A stretch of 64,000 bases of DNA, taken from contig CP127384.1 in NCBI GenBank assembly GCA_030285985.1, positions 3,033,387 to 3,097,386 of the forward strand, in the 5' to 3' direction. Every line of letters starts with the position of its first letter. The stretch's first letter is position 1. A program made the position numbers and the translations under genes. Positions 36,284-46,657 of the stretch are shown piece after piece. Under the pieces are notes generated by a model that saw only the letters and a list, made by a program, of their open reading frames with translations, searched no databases and was not told the DNA's origin. This DNA comes from Aquidulcibacter paucihalophilus. Lineage in GTDB: Bacteria > Pseudomonadota > Alphaproteobacteria > Caulobacterales > Caulobacteraceae.

Positions 36284-36952
36284 ATGAGTCTGCGCGAAGC
36301 GACGATCGATAGGGAACGCCGGGACCTCGTCACCCACGAGGTCATGGATGAATCTCGCCTGATCCGCTTCGTCGCCGCTCCGGACGGTTCGGTCGCCCCC
36401 GACCTGGCGCGCAAGCTGCCGGGCCGCGGCCTCTGGGTCGCGGCGGACCGCGCCTCGATCGAGACGGCGGTGAAGAAGAACCTGTTCTCGCGGGCCGCCA
36501 AGGCCCCGATGAAGCCGGCCGCGGACCTCGCGGACACGGTCGAAAGCCTGCTGTTCCGGCGCTGTCTGGACCAGCTGGGCCTTGCCCGGCGCGAAGGCGT
36601 GCTTATCTCAGGCTTCGAGAAATCCCTGGCCAATGTGCGGTCGGGCAAGACCGCATGGATCATCGAGGCGGCGGACGGTTCCGCCGACGGTCGCGGCAAG
36701 CTTCTTTCGCTGGCGAAACACATGACGCCGCCTCCGAAAGTCTGCGGCGTCTTCACGGCGGACGATTTGAGTTTGGCCCTTGGGCTGGAAAATGCGATAC
36801 ACGCCGTCCTGCTTGAAAGCGGGCGGGCCGATCGCTGGACCATAGAGGTCGAACGACTGGCGGGATTTCGACCGCTTCTGCCCCCGGAGTGGGGCGGAGA
36901 GCCGGCTGAGATGCCGAACAAGGATTTGGACGGGCGGGGTTCTGCTCCCTGA
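36284..36952 (+). CDS. YlxR-family RNA-binding protein (DUF448) with L7Ae-like C-terminal part
   Basis: The 222-residue protein begins with a YlxR domain: RRDLVTHEVMDESRLIRFVA and KLPGRGLWVAADRASIETAV (GRG motif). The Cys usually found in the first loop is replaced. The second half (around residues 85-165, DQLGLARREGVLISGFEKSLANVRSGK) resembles the L7Ae/eL30e-like RNA-binding fold fused to YlxR in alphaproteobacteria. It lies in its normal place between nusA and infB. The C-terminal tail of about 40 residues is variable. Confidence 0.88.
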   Translation: MSLREATIDRERRDLVTHEVMDESRLIRFVAAPDGSVAPDLARKLPGRGLWVAADRASIETAVKKNLFSRAAKAPMKPAADLADTVESLLFRRCLDQLGLARREGVLISGFEKSLANVRSGKTAWIIEAADGSADGRGKLLSLAKHMTPPPKVCGVFTADDLSLALGLENAIHAVLLESGRADRWTIEVERLAGFRPLLPPEWGGEPAEMPNKDLDGRGSAP

Positions 36953-36995
36953 TTGGGGGCCGGGCGACGCGCGGCTTTTTGTGTTTGAACGAGAC

Positions 36996-37016
36996 GACGG
37001 CGGATCACCCGCCGTC
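36996..37016. other. Hairpin in the infB leader
   Basis: An 8-bp perfect stem GACGGCGG/CCGCCGTC (36996-37003 with 37009-37016) and a 5-nt loop lie 18 bases before the infB start. No T-tract follows, so it may affect translation or RNA stability rather than termination. Confidence 0.45.
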
Positions 37017-37033
37017 ACGAGTAAAGCGACCGG

Positions 37034-40000
37034 ATGACTGACGAGAACGACAAGACCAACGACGGCGCACCGCAGGCGCCCACCGGAACCCCGTCCACGA
37101 CGGGTCCGAGGGCACCGCTGAGCCTGAAGCCCCGGCAGGCGGGATCGGTTTCGACCGGCACCGTGCGCCAGAGCTTCAGCCACGGCCGCACCAAGACCGT
37201 GGTGGTCGAGACCAAGCGCCGCGCCGGTGCCGTGCCGGGCCATCAGCGCCCGCAGGGCTTCGATGTGGCTGCGCGTCCTCGCACCGACGCCCCTGCTGCG
37301 CCCCAGGCGCCCCGTCCGGCCGCGCCGACCGGTCCCGCCGGCGGCCGTCTGTCGAACGAGGAACAGGAAGCCCGTCGCCGCGCCATCGAGCTGGCCACCC
37401 AGGCCCAGGCCCAGCGCGCCCAGACCGCCGCCGCTGAACAGGCGCGCCGCGACCAGGCCGCCCATGAGCAGGCCGCCGCCGCCGCCCAGGCCGCCAACGC
37501 CGCCCAGGCCGAAGCCGCCGCTGCCCGCGCCGCTGCCGAAGCCGCCCGCGCCGAGGCCGCCAAGCTGACCGCCGCCGCGCCCGCGCCGACCCCGGCCAAG
37601 CGCGCGCCTGCCGCTCCGGCCCCGACGCCGGCCGCCCCGGTCGCGCCAACCCCGGCTCCGGTCGAGGCCGCCGCTCCGGCCCCGGCACCCGCGGCCCCGG
37701 CCCGTCCGGCTCCGCCGGCACGCCCCGTGGTCAATTTCGGCCAACGGGTGCCCAAGGCCCCGAACCCTGCCCGCGCCCCTGCCGGCCCGGCCTTCGGCGG
37801 CCGTTCGGCCCGTGAAGAAGCCATGGGCGGCGGTGAACGCGCCTATTCGGACCGTCCCGCCGCGCCGGCCCGCCCGACCGGTCGTCCGGCCGAGCCGGTC
37901 CGCTATTCCGCCCTGACCCCGCGTCCCGCGCCGGGTGCAGCCCGTCCGGGTCCGCGCACCGGCCCCGGCGGTCGTCCGACCCCGAACGCCCCCCCGGCCC
38001 AGGCCGAGGTCGCCCGTCCGAGCCGTGCGCCCGGTGGCGGTTTCGCCCGCCCGCTGAAGCCCGAGGATGATCGCGACAAGCGTTTCTCGGACGCCGGCAA
38101 GGCCGTCAGCCGCACCCGCGGTGAGCCCAAGCGCCGCGAAGGCCGCCTGACCATCCAGTCGGTCGCCGGCGACGGTGACACCGCCGAGCGGATGCGCTCG
38201 CTGGCCTCGGTCCGCCGCGCCCGCGAACGTGAAAAAGAGAAGCGCAAGGGCGGCTCCACCGACGCCCCCAACCGTCCGCGCGAAGTCGTCATCCCTGACG
38301 TCATCACCGTGCAGGAGCTGTCCAACCGGATGGCCGTGCGCGGCGTCGACATCATCAAATTCCTGATGAAGCAGGGCCTGATGATGAAGATCAACGACGT
38401 CATCGACACCGACACCGCCGAGCTGGTGGCCGACGAGTTCGGCATGGCCGTGAAGCGCGTCTCGGAATCCGACGTCGAGGCCGGCTTCCTGTCCGACGCG
38501 ATCGACGACGAGGCGACCACGCCGCGCGCGCCGGTCGTGGCCATCATGGGCCACGTCGACCACGGCAAGACCTCGCTGCTGGACGCCCTGCGCACCACCG
38601 ACGTCGCCTCGGGCGAAGCCGGCGGCATCACCCAGCACATCGGCGCCTACCAGGTTCGCCTGCCCAGCGACGATCGCGTCACCTTCCTCGACACCCCCGG
38701 CCACGCCGCCTTCTCGGCGATGCGGGCGCGCGGTGCCAATGTGACCGACATCGTGGTTCTGGTCGTGGCTGCCGACGACGGCGTCATGCCCCAGACCATC
38801 GAGGCCATCCAGCACGCCAAGGCGGCCAATGCCCCGATCATCGTGGCGGTCAACAAGATCGACAAGCCGGACGCCAATCCGCTCAAGGTCGTCAACGAAC
38901 TGCTGCAGTACGAAGTCATCGCCGAAAGCCTCGGCGGCGACACCCAGATCATCGAGGTCTCGGCCAAGAACCGCACCAACCTGGACGGCCTGATCGACGC
39001 CATCCTGGTGCAGGCCGAAATGATGGACCTCAAGGCCGATCCGGAACGCTCCTCGGAAGGCGTGGTCATCGAGGCCAAGCTGGACAAGGGCCGCGGTCCC
39101 GTCGCCACCGTCCTGGTCAAGCGCGGCACGCTGCGTCGCGGCGACATCGTCGTGGCCGGTTCCGCCTGGGGCAAGGTTCGCGCCCTGCTCAACGAGCGCA
39201 ATGAACAGCTGACCGAAGCCGGTCCGTCGGTTCCGGTCGAGATCCTCGGCCTGAACGAGGCCCCCAGCCCAGGCGAGCCTCTCGCCGTCGTGGAATCCGA
39301 AGCCCGCGCCCGCGAGCTGACCGAATACCGCGACCGCGTGAAGCGCGAGAAGGCCACGGGCGGCATCAACCAGGTCAGCCTGGTCGACATGATGTCCAAG
39401 CTGCAGTCCAAGAAGGTCTCGGAACTGCCGGTCCTCATCAAGGCCGACGTGCAGGGCTCGGCCGAAGCCATCGTCGGCTCGCTCGAGAAGATGGGCAACG
39501 AAGAGGTCCGCGCGCGCACCGTCTATTCGGGCGCCGGCGGCATCACCGAGAGCGACGTCCAGCTGGCCAAGTCGGCCGGCGCGCCGATCCTCGGCTTCAA
39601 CGTCCGTGCCTCGAAACAGGCCCGCGACCTGGCCGAGCGCGAAGGCGTCGAGATTCGCTACTACGCCATCATCTACGACCTGCTCGACGACATGAAGGGC
39701 GTGCTCTCGGGCATGCTGGCCCCGCTCCAGCGGGAAACCTTCCTGGGCAATGCGGCGGTGCTGCAGGTGTTCGACATCTCCAAGACCGGCAAGATCGCCG
39801 GTTGCCGGGTGTCCGAAGGCGTGGTCCGCAAGGGCGCCAAGGTCCGGATCATCCGCGACGACGTCGTGGTCCTCGAACTGGGCACCCTCACCACGCTCAA
39901 ACGCTTCAAGGACGAGGTCAACGAAGTCCCGTCGGGCCAGGAGTGCGGCATGCATTTCCAGGGCTTCCAGGACATCAAGGCCGGCGACTACATCGAGTGC

Positions 40001-40036
40001 TTCACGGTCGAAGAGATCAAGCGCACGCTGGACTAA
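37034..40036 (+). CDS. infB: Translation initiation factor IF-2
   Basis: The 1000-residue GTPase brings fMet-tRNA to the 30S subunit. The first 370 residues are an Ala/Pro-rich low-complexity region, as in the large IF2 of Caulobacterales. An IF2 N-terminal helical domain follows ([20 protein letters not shown]), then the GTPase domain starting near residue 500 with [14 protein letters not shown] (G1), [10 protein letters not shown] (G2), [12 protein letters not shown] (G3) and NKIDKPDA (G4), and domains II-IV with the fMet-tRNA-binding C2 region at the end. Shorter forms from internal starts are known in other bacteria but cannot be judged here. Confidence 0.97.
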   Translation: MTDENDKTNDGAPQAPTGTPSTTGPRAPLSLKPRQAGSVSTGTVRQSFSHGRTKTVVVETKRRAGAVPGHQRPQGFDVAARPRTDAPAAPQAPRPAAPTGPAGGRLSNEEQEARRRAIELATQAQAQRAQTAAAEQARRDQAAHEQAAAAAQAANAAQAEAAAARAAAEAARAEAAKLTAAAPAPTPAKRAPAAPAPTPAAPVAPTPAPVEAAAPAPAPAAPARPAPPARPVVNFGQRVPKAPNPARAPAGPAFGGRSAREEAMGGGERAYSDRPAAPARPTGRPAEPVRYSALTPRPAPGAARPGPRTGPGGRPTPNAPPAQAEVARPSRAPGGGFARPLKPEDDRDKRFSDAGKAVSRTRGEPKRREGRLTIQSVAGDGDTAERMRSLASVRRAREREKEKRKGGSTDAPNRPREVVIPDVITVQELSNRMAVRGVDIIKFLMKQGLMMKINDVIDTDTAELVADEFGMAVKRVSESDVEAGFLSDAIDDEATTPRAPVVAIMGHVDHGKTSLLDALRTTDVASGEAGGITQHIGAYQVRLPSDDRVTFLDTPGHAAFSAMRARGANVTDIVVLVVAADDGVMPQTIEAIQHAKAANAPIIVAVNKIDKPDANPLKVVNELLQYEVIAESLGGDTQIIEVSAKNRTNLDGLIDAILVQAEMMDLKADPERSSEGVVIEAKLDKGRGPVATVLVKRGTLRRGDIVVAGSAWGKVRALLNERNEQLTEAGPSVPVEILGLNEAPSPGEPLAVVESEARARELTEYRDRVKREKATGGINQVSLVDMMSKLQSKKVSELPVLIKADVQGSAEAIVGSLEKMGNEEVRARTVYSGAGGITESDVQLAKSAGAPILGFNVRASKQARDLAEREGVEIRYYAIIYDLLDDMKGVLSGMLAPLQRETFLGNAAVLQVFDISKTGKIAGCRVSEGVVRKGAKVRIIRDDVVVLELGTLTTLKRFKDEVNEVPSGQECGMHFQGFQDIKAGDYIECFTVEEIKRTLD

Positions 40037-40049
40037 CGAGAAGACTGGA

Positions 40050-40080
40050 ACGGCGGCGCGAAAGCGCCGCCGTTTCGCCT
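40050..40080 (+). terminator. Hairpin after infB
   Basis: A perfect 10-bp stem with GAAA tetraloop (40050-40059 with 40064-40073) is followed by TTCGCCTT, a poor U-tract. It probably reduces read-through into the genes inserted between infB and rbfA. Confidence 0.6.
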
Positions 40081-40103
40081 TATCCGTCGAGGATCAACGC
40101 CTC

Positions 40104-40610
40104 ATGCGTCCTTTCCTGATCGCCTTCCTCGCCTTCTCTGCCGTCGCCGGACCGGCCGCGGCCGAGACCCGCTACCTGGCCTATGATGCCTCCGACCGCG
40201 TCACCCAGGCCATGACGCGCGGCATTACCCTCGAGGCCGACCGCGGCCTGTTCGGCGCGATGAGCGTCCGGCGGATCATCTCCACCTCCAACCGCGGCTC
40301 GGCCGACATCCGCCGCGGCGGCCCCGACGCCGTGCGTCGCGCCCTGCCCGCCGGATCCCGCGAAACCGCCGTCTATACGATCACGCCCGAAGGTGGCGGC
40401 CGGGGCCTGAGCCGCGCCCTCTGCCCCGGTGCGGACGAGGCCTGGATGGTCATCGGCCGGGTCCGTCTGGCGCGCCCCCTGACCGTGCATGCGGTGGGGC
40501 GCTGGCCGGACGGCGGCTATCGCCACTGTGTCGAGCTGTCCTACAACTGGCGCGGTGAGTGGGCCATGCCGCCCGTGACCGCCCCCGGCGATGCCGCCCC
40601 GACTCCCTGA
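40104..40610 (+). CDS. Secreted protein of unknown function
   Basis: The 168-residue product has a signal peptide (MRPFLIAFLAFSAVAGPAAA, cleavage likely after AAA). The mature part contains two Cys (LCPGADEAW and RHCVELSYNW) that may form a disulfide, a basic central region (SVRRIISTSNRGSADIRRGG) and a Pro-rich C-terminus. A GAGGA ribosome site precedes the ATG. I do not recognise a family. It is the first of four genes inserted between infB and rbfA. Confidence 0.78.
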   Translation: MRPFLIAFLAFSAVAGPAAAETRYLAYDASDRVTQAMTRGITLEADRGLFGAMSVRRIISTSNRGSADIRRGGPDAVRRALPAGSRETAVYTITPEGGGRGLSRALCPGADEAWMVIGRVRLARPLTVHAVGRWPDGGYRHCVELSYNWRGEWAMPPVTAPGDAAPTP

Positions 40611-40668
40611 CGCACCTGTGGCGCGATAGTCATTCCCGCCGCCGCTGACCCCCGCTAGGGTTGCGGCC

Positions 40669-41352
40669 ATGACGGTCGCCGGTATCCGCAGCACCGCCCC
40701 GCGCCAGACGGGCCTCAGGAGCCTCGCCGGGGTTCTGGCCTTCCTGTGCCTGGTGCTGTTCCTGCTGGCCATCGAACAGAAGCAGGCCGTGGCCGCCTGG
40801 GCCACGATCCGCGACGATGCGGTGCCGGCCGCCGGACGGGTCGCAGACTGGGCCGGCCGACAGGCCTCCGGCGACGGCGACGGCATGACCGGGCTCAAGG
40901 CCGCCCTCGCCGATGACGGCAATCCCCTCGTCGCCGCCCCGACCGACGCCGTCCTCGCCGGTGAGTTCGGACCGGCCGACGATGCGGCGCGCGCGGCCCT
41001 CGGCGGCGTGACCTTCGCCGGTGCCATGGTCCGGTCCGATACAGGCGAAAGCTTCCGCACCCAGCCCTTGCGGATCGCCGCCGGGCGCGAGAATTTCGTC
41101 TTCGGCCAGACCTTCGCCGACCGGCTGGAGGCCCCGGCCGACGCCCAGATCGAACTGCGCCGGATCCTCCCTGTCTCACGCGGCGAGCCGGTGAAGCCCT
41201 CCGCCCTGTGCGGCGGCGAGACGCCGGGCCTGATCGCCCTGCTGCATCGCCGGGATCGCGTCGACCTGATGCTGTTCCGCGCCCCCGGACGGCCGGGACC
41301 GGACGCGCCGGTCGCCAGCCTGTGCGGCGCATGGCGGCTCCGCGCCCGCTAG
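40669..41352 (+). CDS. Membrane-anchored periplasmic protein of unknown function
   Basis: The 227-residue product has a single N-terminal membrane segment (around residues 17-40, SLAGVLAFLCLVLFLLAIEQ) after a basic start, and the remainder is predicted to be periplasmic. The central part (FGPADDAARAALGGVTFAGAM, then FVFGQTFADRLEAPADAQI) looks like a globular alpha/beta domain. Two Cys occur near the C-terminus (ALCGGETPG and ASLCGAW). No family is recognised. It lies 58 bp after the secreted protein on the same strand. Confidence 0.72.
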   Translation: MTVAGIRSTAPRQTGLRSLAGVLAFLCLVLFLLAIEQKQAVAAWATIRDDAVPAAGRVADWAGRQASGDGDGMTGLKAALADDGNPLVAAPTDAVLAGEFGPADDAARAALGGVTFAGAMVRSDTGESFRTQPLRIAAGRENFVFGQTFADRLEAPADAQIELRRILPVSRGEPVKPSALCGGETPGLIALLHRRDRVDLMLFRAPGRPGPDAPVASLCGAWRLRAR

Positions 41353-41422
41353 ATCGATCCGGCGGACGGTCTTGCCAGGCCGGGTTGGCCCGCTAAGCTT
41401 TGCTGAACAACGGGAGACGACC

Positions 41423-41629
41423 ATGAAGCGGATCACTGTGCTCGCCGGCCTCGGTCTCGCCGCCCTCGCACTGGGCGGCTGCGAAGAATTCAAGGCCGGC
41501 TTCGAACAGGGCATGGCCGAAGGCAAGGCCAAGGCCGAGGCGGAGCGCGCTGAAAAGGCGGCGCCGGCCGAAGCGCCCGCCCCTGCTACGGCGGAGACGC
41601 CCGAGAAGGCGCCCACCCCGGCACCGTGA
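41423..41629 (+). CDS. Small Ala/Glu-rich lipoprotein
   Basis: The 68-residue product has a lipoprotein signal peptide ending LALGGC, so Cys20 is the likely lipid anchor. The mature part is a charged helix (FEQGMAEGKAKAEAERAEKA) that could be a coiled coil, followed by a Pro/Ala-rich tail, reminiscent of small outer-membrane lipoproteins that span the periplasm. An in-frame ATG upstream (41372) would hide the signal peptide, so 41423 is preferred. Its stop overlaps the start of the DUF2459 gene. Confidence 0.75.
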   Translation: MKRITVLAGLGLAALALGGCEEFKAGFEQGMAEGKAKAEAERAEKAAPAEAPAPATAETPEKAPTPAP

Positions 41630-42330
41630 TGGGCAGGCGACCCGGATCGCTCGCGCCGTTCGTACTGGCCGGCGCTCTTGGAGCGATCGCGGCCCTGTGG
41701 ACCTGGACCCTTCCTGGAGACCCGTCCCGGTTCCCGGCCACGGGGACCGGCGCGGTCGAAGTTCAGATTCTGAACAACGGCTTTCACACCGATCTGGCGG
41801 TGCCCCGCGCGCAGCTCGAGGCGGGCGCAGGGCCGCTGGCGCAGGCGACGCGCACCCTGGGCCAGGGCGACTGGGTCCTGATTGGCTGGGGCGACGCAAA
41901 ATTCTTCGTCGACGAGAGCCCGATGGAGGGGCGGCTGCTCGACGGTGCCCGGGCCTTTTTCAGGCCCGGCAACCCCTCGGTGGTGATGCTGGACCCCGAG
42001 GCGGGAGACCCGGGGCGCCGGTTTCCGCCGGACCGCCGCCGGACCGTGCGGCTGTCACAGGCCCGGTTCGATGCCCTGCGAGCGCGGATCGAGACCTCCC
42101 TCGCCCTGGAGGACGGTCGCCCTCGCCTGACCACCGCCCGACCGGGGGCCGGTGCCCGCTTCTTCGCCAGCCGGGAGACGTTCTGGATCGGCTACATCTG
42201 CAACAGCTGGATGGCGCGGGTCCTGAACGCGGGCGGCGTGCCGGTACGGCCGCTGCGCGCGGTTACGGCGGGCGAGGTGATCGCCAGCCTCGACCGGGCC
42301 GAATTGGACACGGACGCCCCGCGGGACTAG
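41626..42330 (+). CDS. DUF2459 (TIGR02117-type) membrane-anchored protein
   Basis: The 234-residue protein has an N-terminal membrane helix (around residues 8-28) and a periplasmic domain with the family motifs LNNGFHTDLAVP (around residue 49), WVLIGWGDAKFFVD, and the conserved YICNSWMARVL near the C-terminus, where Cys/His residues resemble a papain-like cysteine hydrolase. That catalytic idea is an inference. Its ATG overlaps the lipoprotein stop (ATGA), so they are coupled. It is the last gene of the insertion before rbfA. Confidence 0.83.
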   Translation: MMGRRPGSLAPFVLAGALGAIAALWTWTLPGDPSRFPATGTGAVEVQILNNGFHTDLAVPRAQLEAGAGPLAQATRTLGQGDWVLIGWGDAKFFVDESPMEGRLLDGARAFFRPGNPSVVMLDPEAGDPGRRFPPDRRRTVRLSQARFDALRARIETSLALEDGRPRLTTARPGAGARFFASRETFWIGYICNSWMARVLNAGGVPVRPLRAVTAGEVIASLDRAELDTDAPRD

Positions 42331-42391
42331 ACCCCGCCCCTTCGCTTTTGAGAGCCGGGTCCGATCCCCGACAGGCGACGAGGACAATGCC

Positions 42392-42862
42392 ATGAGCAAC
42401 CGCAAACCCAAGAAGCCCGCCGCCAAGGCCGGTACGGTCAGCCAGCGCCAGCTGCGCGCCTCCGAAATGATCCGCCACGCCCTCGTCGAGGTCATGCGCG
42501 AGAACGAGATCCGCGATCCGGCCCTGGTCGGCGTCTCCGTCACCGTGACCGAGGTCCGGCTGTCGCCCGACCTGAAGCACGCCACCTGCTTCGTCGAACC
42601 ACTGGGCGCCGGGGTCGATACCGCGCCGGTCGCCGGCCATATCGACGAGATCATCAAGGCGCTGAACGTCCACGCCAAATTCCTGCGCGGCGCCCTGGGG
42701 CGGCACATCGACATGCGCTTCACCCCCGACCTGCGCTTCCGCCACGACGAGAGCTTCGCGGCGGCCGAACGCCTCAACCGCCTGCTCGATGACCCCCGCG
42801 TCCGCGCCGACGTCTATGTCTCGCCGTTCGAGGACGACGACAAAGACGACGGCCAGCCCTGA
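42392..42862 (+). CDS. rbfA: 30S ribosome-binding factor RbfA
   Basis: The 156-residue KH-like protein helps 16S rRNA 5'-end maturation. The family parts [39 protein letters not shown] and the C-terminal [18 protein letters not shown] are clear. The stop overlaps the truB start by one base, so the two are translated together, as in most bacteria. Confidence 0.95.
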   Translation: MSNRKPKKPAAKAGTVSQRQLRASEMIRHALVEVMRENEIRDPALVGVSVTVTEVRLSPDLKHATCFVEPLGAGVDTAPVAGHIDEIIKALNVHAKFLRGALGRHIDMRFTPDLRFRHDESFAAAERLNRLLDDPRVRADVYVSPFEDDDKDDGQP

Positions 42863-43794
42863 TGGGCCGCCGCAAGAAGGGCGAGATCGTCAACGGCTGG
42901 GTCTGTCTCGACAAGCCGTTCGGCATGGGCTCCACCGAGGCCGTCTCCAAGGTCCGCCGCCTGTTTGATGCCCAGAAGGCCGGGCACGCCGGCACGCTGG
43001 ATCCGCTGGCCTCCGGCATCTTGCCCATCGCCCTCGGCGAGGCGACCAAGACCGTCCCCTTCATGATGGAGGCGCAGAAGGTCTATCGCTTCACCATCAA
43101 CTGGGGGATTTCGACTGACAGCCTCGACCGCGAGGGTGAGATCACCGGCCGCTCGGACGTCCGCCCCGATATCGAGGCCGTGCGCGCGGCCCTTCCCGCC
43201 TTTGTCGGTGAGATCGATCAGATCCCGCCGCAGTTCAGCGCCATCAAGGTCGACGGCCAGCGCGCCTATGACCTGGCCCGCGAAGGCACCGATTTCGAAC
43301 TGGCCAGCCGCCGGGTGACGATCCACGAGGCCTCGGTCAGCGATGCGCCCGACCCCGACCACGTCGAGTTGGTCATCCGGACAGGCAAGGGCGTCTATGT
43401 GCGCTCGCTGGCGCGCGATCTGGCCGCCGCTCTCGGGGCCGAGGGGCATGTTTCCGCCCTGCGCCGCGAGCGGGTCGGACCGTTCTCGACGGAAAACGCC
43501 GTATCGCTGGATTTCCTGACCGATCTGGTGCATAGGGACGCCGCCTCGGAAGGCTTGCTTCCCGTTGCGACCGCCCTGGACGACATCCCGGAGCTGGCCG
43601 TGACGGACCAGGACGCCTTCTCGCTTCGTCAGGGACGACCGATCGTTCTGCTCCCCGGACAGGTCGAAACGCTCAAGAGCCGCCTTCGGGACGGCTCCCG
43701 AACCGTTTCAGCCTTTCAGGGTCAGACCCTCGTCGCTCTCGGTCAGTTGCGGGCCGGCCGGCTAGAACCCGACCGCGTTTTTAACCTCCTTTAG
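42862..43794 (+). CDS. truB: tRNA pseudouridine(55) synthase TruB
   Basis: The 310-residue enzyme makes pseudouridine 55 in the T loop of tRNAs. The start [17 protein letters not shown] and the catalytic motif [15 protein letters not shown] (Asp near residue 44) are diagnostic, with [15 protein letters not shown] and the PUA-like C-terminal domain ([14 protein letters not shown]) following. It follows rbfA with a one-base overlap and precedes rpsO by 11 bp. Confidence 0.96.
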   Translation: MGRRKKGEIVNGWVCLDKPFGMGSTEAVSKVRRLFDAQKAGHAGTLDPLASGILPIALGEATKTVPFMMEAQKVYRFTINWGISTDSLDREGEITGRSDVRPDIEAVRAALPAFVGEIDQIPPQFSAIKVDGQRAYDLAREGTDFELASRRVTIHEASVSDAPDPDHVELVIRTGKGVYVRSLARDLAAALGAEGHVSALRRERVGPFSTENAVSLDFLTDLVHRDAASEGLLPVATALDDIPELAVTDQDAFSLRQGRPIVLLPGQVETLKSRLRDGSRTVSAFQGQTLVALGQLRAGRLEPDRVFNLL

Positions 43795-43805
43795 GAGTAC
43801 ACCCG

Positions 43806-44075
43806 ATGTCGATTACGCCCGAGCGTAAGAACGAAGTCATCGCCGATAACGCCCGCTCCGCCGGCGATACCGGCTCGGCTGAGGTCCAGGTCGCGATCCT
43901 TTCGGAACGCATCGCCAACCTCACCGACCACTTCAAGACCCACAAGAAGGACAACCACTCGCGCCGCGGCCTGCTCAAGATGGTCTCGCAGCGCCGTCGC
44001 CTTCTGGACCACCTCAGCAAGGTTGATCGCGAGCGCTACACCGCTCTGATCGGCAAGCTGAACCTGCGCCGCTAG
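43806..44075 (+). CDS. rpsO: 30S ribosomal protein S15
   Basis: The 89-residue protein has exactly the family length and start ([20 protein letters not shown]). It binds 16S rRNA helices 20-22; the conserved segments [19 protein letters not shown] and [20 protein letters not shown] are intact. A ribosome site AGGAG lies just after the truB stop. A terminator-like hairpin follows before pnp, as in other bacteria where rpsO and pnp are partly uncoupled. Confidence 0.98.
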   Translation: MSITPERKNEVIADNARSAGDTGSAEVQVAILSERIANLTDHFKTHKKDNHSRRGLLKMVSQRRRLLDHLSKVDRERYTALIGKLNLRR

Positions 44076-44099
44076 GCGCAGAACGCGGATGAGATTTGG

Positions 44100-44125
44100 G
44101 GCGCGGGCCATGTCCGCGCCTCTTT
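44100..44125 (+). terminator. Intrinsic terminator after rpsO
   Basis: A 7-bp G/C stem (44100-44106 with 44114-44120) is followed by TCTTT. It lies 25 bp after the rpsO stop and probably attenuates transcription into pnp. Confidence 0.65.
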
Positions 44126-44165
44126 CCGCATCCAGAGACCGGCGCGCCGCCGGACGTACGGCGCA

Positions 44166-44214
44166 GGAACCCGGTCGGTCGAGGCGTCCGCGCCGAGGCC
44201 GTGAATCGGGTTCC
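44166..44214. other. Long-range hairpin in the pnp leader
   Basis: Arms GGAACCCG (44166-44173) and CGGGTTCC (44207-44214) enclose a GC-rich loop with an internal hairpin. The 290-bp leader of pnp is otherwise non-coding. In enterobacteria the pnp leader forms a hairpin cut by RNase III for autoregulation; a similar role here is an inference from position. Confidence 0.45.
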
Positions 44215-44365
44215 CAAGATACTGACGCGAGGGCCATACCGGTCCTCTTCTCCCGGGTTTTCCGCGATGGCGCGGGGACCCATGGACCGAAGGACTGAAC
44301 GCCCGACGCTCCACCCACTGATGGGACCCCGCGCGGAATCCGCCCGCGGGATATGAAAGACGAAT

Positions 44366-46597
44366 ATGTTCGATATCAAACGCAAGACGATCGACTGGGC
44401 CGGACGCCCGCTGACCCTCGAAACGGGCCGCATCGCCCGTCAGGCCGACGGCGCCGTTCTGGCCACCTACGGCGAGACCGTCGTCCTCGCCACCGTCGTC
44501 TACGGTCGCGCGCCCAAGCCGGGCCTGGATTTCTTCCCGCTGACCGTCAACTACCAGGAAAAGACCTTCGCCGCCGGCAAGATCCCGGGTGGCTATTTCA
44601 AGCGTGAAGGCCGTCCGACCGAGAAGGAGACGCTCGTCTCCCGCCTGATCGACCGTCCGATCCGCCCCCTGTTCGTCAAGGGTTTCAAGAACGAGACCCA
44701 GGTCGTCGTCACCGTGCTGCAGCACGACATGGAAAATGACCCGGACATCCTCGGCCTGGTCGCCGCATCCGCCGCCCTGACCATCTCGGGCGTGCCCTTC
44801 ATGGGCCCGATCGGCGCCGCGCGCGTCGGCTATATCGACGGCGAGTTCGTCCTGAACCCGACCCTCGACCAGATGACCGACAGCCAGCTCGACCTCGTCG
44901 TCGCCGGCACCCAGGACGCCCTGATGATGGTCGAATCCGAAGCCAAGGAGCTGTCGGAAGAGATCATGCTGAACGCCCTGATGTTCGCGCATCGCGGCAT
45001 GCAGCCGGTGATCGACGCCATCATCGAAATGGCCGAACACGCCGCCAAGGAGCCCTTCGACTTCACCGCCGAGGACCACTCCGACGTCGTCACCGCCATC
45101 CAGAAGCTGGTCGGTGAGGACATCAAGGCTGCCTACACCCACGCCGGCAAATACGAGCGCCGCTCGGGCGTCGACACGGCCAAGAAGGCCGCCGCCGCCA
45201 AGCTGGTGAAGACCGACGAAAACCCGGACGGCGTCGATTCCGCCAAGTTCGGCGCGGCCTTCAAGGAATGTGAAGCCCACGTCCTGCGTCGCGACATCAT
45301 CGACAACGGTCACCGCGTCGACGGCCGCGCCCTCGACAAGGTCCGCGCCATCGTCTCGGAAGTCGGCGTCTTCCCGCGCACCCACGGTTCGGCCCTGTTC
45401 ACCCGCGGTGAGACCCAGGCCATCGTGGTCGCCACCCTCGGTACCGGCGAGGACGAGCAATACGTCGACGCCCTGGCCGGGACCTACAAAGAGAAGTTCC
45501 TGCTGCACTACAACTTCCCTCCCTATTCGGTCGGCGAGACCGGTCGGATGGGTGGCGCGGGCCGTCGGGAAATCGGTCACGGCAAGCTGGCCTGGCGGGC
45601 GATCCGTCCCATGCTGCCGTCGTCGGAAGACTTCCCCTACACCATCCGTCTGGTGTCGGAGATCACCGAGTCCAACGGCTCCTCCTCGATGGCCACGGTC
45701 TGTGGTTCGTCGCTGGCGCTGATGGACGCAGGCGTGCCGCTGGTTCGCCCGGTCTCGGGCATTGCCATGGGCCTGATCCTCGAGCCCTCGGGCGAGTTCG
45801 CCATCCTGTCCGACATCCTGGGTGACGAAGATCACCTCGGCGACATGGACTTCAAGGTGGCCGGCACGCGCGAAGGCATCACCTCGCTGCAGATGGACAT
45901 CAAGGTCGCGGGCATCACCGAAGAGATCATGCGCAAGGCGATCGCCCAGGCTTCGGCCGGCCGCATGCACATCCTCGACGAGATGGACAAGGCCATCGAC
46001 GGCGCCCGCAGCGAACTGGGCGAGTACGCGCCCAAGATCGAGTCGATCAAGGTTCCGACCGACAAGATCCGCGACATCATCGGCACCGGCGGCAAGATCA
46101 TCCGCGAGATCGTCGAAAAGACCGGCGCCAAGATCAACATCGAGGACGACGGCACGGTGAAGATCGCGGCCTCGGATCAGGAGAAGATCGACGCTGCCAA
46201 GAACTGGATCTCGTCGATCGTGTCCGAGCCCGAGCCCGGCACCATCTACTCCGGCAAGGTCGTGAAGGTCGTCGACTTCGGCGCCTTCGTGAACTTCTTC
46301 GGCGCCAAGGACGGCCTGGTCCACGTGTCCCAGATCTCCCTGGAACGCGTCGCCAACCCGGCCGACGTCCTGACCGAAGGTCAGGAAGTGAAGGTCAAAT
46401 TCCTCGGCATGGACGATCGCGGCAAGACCAAGCTGTCGATGAAGGTCGTCGACCAGACCACCGGCGAGGACATCACCGACAAGATCAACGCCGAGCGCGC
46501 TGAACGTGGCGAAGCCCCGCTGTCCGACGACACCGGCGGCCGTCCCAAGCGTGAAGGCGGTGGCGGTGATCGCGACCGCGGTCGCAGCCGTCGTTAA
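44366..46597 (+). CDS. pnp: Polyribonucleotide nucleotidyltransferase (PNPase)
   Basis: The 743-residue 3'-5' phosphorolytic exoribonuclease has two RNase PH-like domains (around residues 1-220 and 310-540; the active one carries [20 protein letters not shown] and [17 protein letters not shown]), a KH domain ([17 protein letters not shown], near residue 570) and an S1 domain ([20 protein letters not shown], near 625), then a short basic Gly/Arg tail. Domain order and length match bacterial PNPase. It ends the rimP-to-pnp block and is followed by a strong terminator. Confidence 0.98.
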   Translation: MFDIKRKTIDWAGRPLTLETGRIARQADGAVLATYGETVVLATVVYGRAPKPGLDFFPLTVNYQEKTFAAGKIPGGYFKREGRPTEKETLVSRLIDRPIRPLFVKGFKNETQVVVTVLQHDMENDPDILGLVAASAALTISGVPFMGPIGAARVGYIDGEFVLNPTLDQMTDSQLDLVVAGTQDALMMVESEAKELSEEIMLNALMFAHRGMQPVIDAIIEMAEHAAKEPFDFTAEDHSDVVTAIQKLVGEDIKAAYTHAGKYERRSGVDTAKKAAAAKLVKTDENPDGVDSAKFGAAFKECEAHVLRRDIIDNGHRVDGRALDKVRAIVSEVGVFPRTHGSALFTRGETQAIVVATLGTGEDEQYVDALAGTYKEKFLLHYNFPPYSVGETGRMGGAGRREIGHGKLAWRAIRPMLPSSEDFPYTIRLVSEITESNGSSSMATVCGSSLALMDAGVPLVRPVSGIAMGLILEPSGEFAILSDILGDEDHLGDMDFKVAGTREGITSLQMDIKVAGITEEIMRKAIAQASAGRMHILDEMDKAIDGARSELGEYAPKIESIKVPTDKIRDIIGTGGKIIREIVEKTGAKINIEDDGTVKIAASDQEKIDAAKNWISSIVSEPEPGTIYSGKVVKVVDFGAFVNFFGAKDGLVHVSQISLERVANPADVLTEGQEVKVKFLGMDDRGKTKLSMKVVDQTTGEDITDKINAERAERGEAPLSDDTGGRPKREGGGGDRDRGRSRR

Positions 46598-46623
46598 GAC
46601 GCGGCGTCACGTCTGAAAAGCAG

Positions 46624-46656
46624 AAGGCCCCGGTGGAAACACCGGGGCCTTTTCCT
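46624..46656 (+). terminator. Intrinsic terminator after pnp
   Basis: A perfect 12-bp stem (46624-46635 with 46640-46651), GAAA loop and a T run make a textbook terminator. It lies between pnp and the convergent gene that ends at 46658. Confidence 0.92.
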
Positions 46657-46657
46657 T

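Noticed and set aside
33902..36337. An 811-codon open frame on the minus strand opposite nusA
   Set aside because: It is the complement of the well-coded nusA gene, contains no known domain, is Asp/Gly/Val-biased as expected from antisense of GC-rich coding DNA, and has no ribosome site.
36608..39955. A 1115-codon minus-strand open frame opposite infB
   Set aside because: Low-complexity Gly/Arg/Asp composition is produced by antisense to the Ala/Pro-rich infB; infB itself has all IF2 motifs.
44089..44298. A 69-codon plus-strand frame in the pnp leader
   Set aside because: It lacks a ribosome site, begins inside the rpsO terminator region and covers the leader hairpin; composition is not protein-like.
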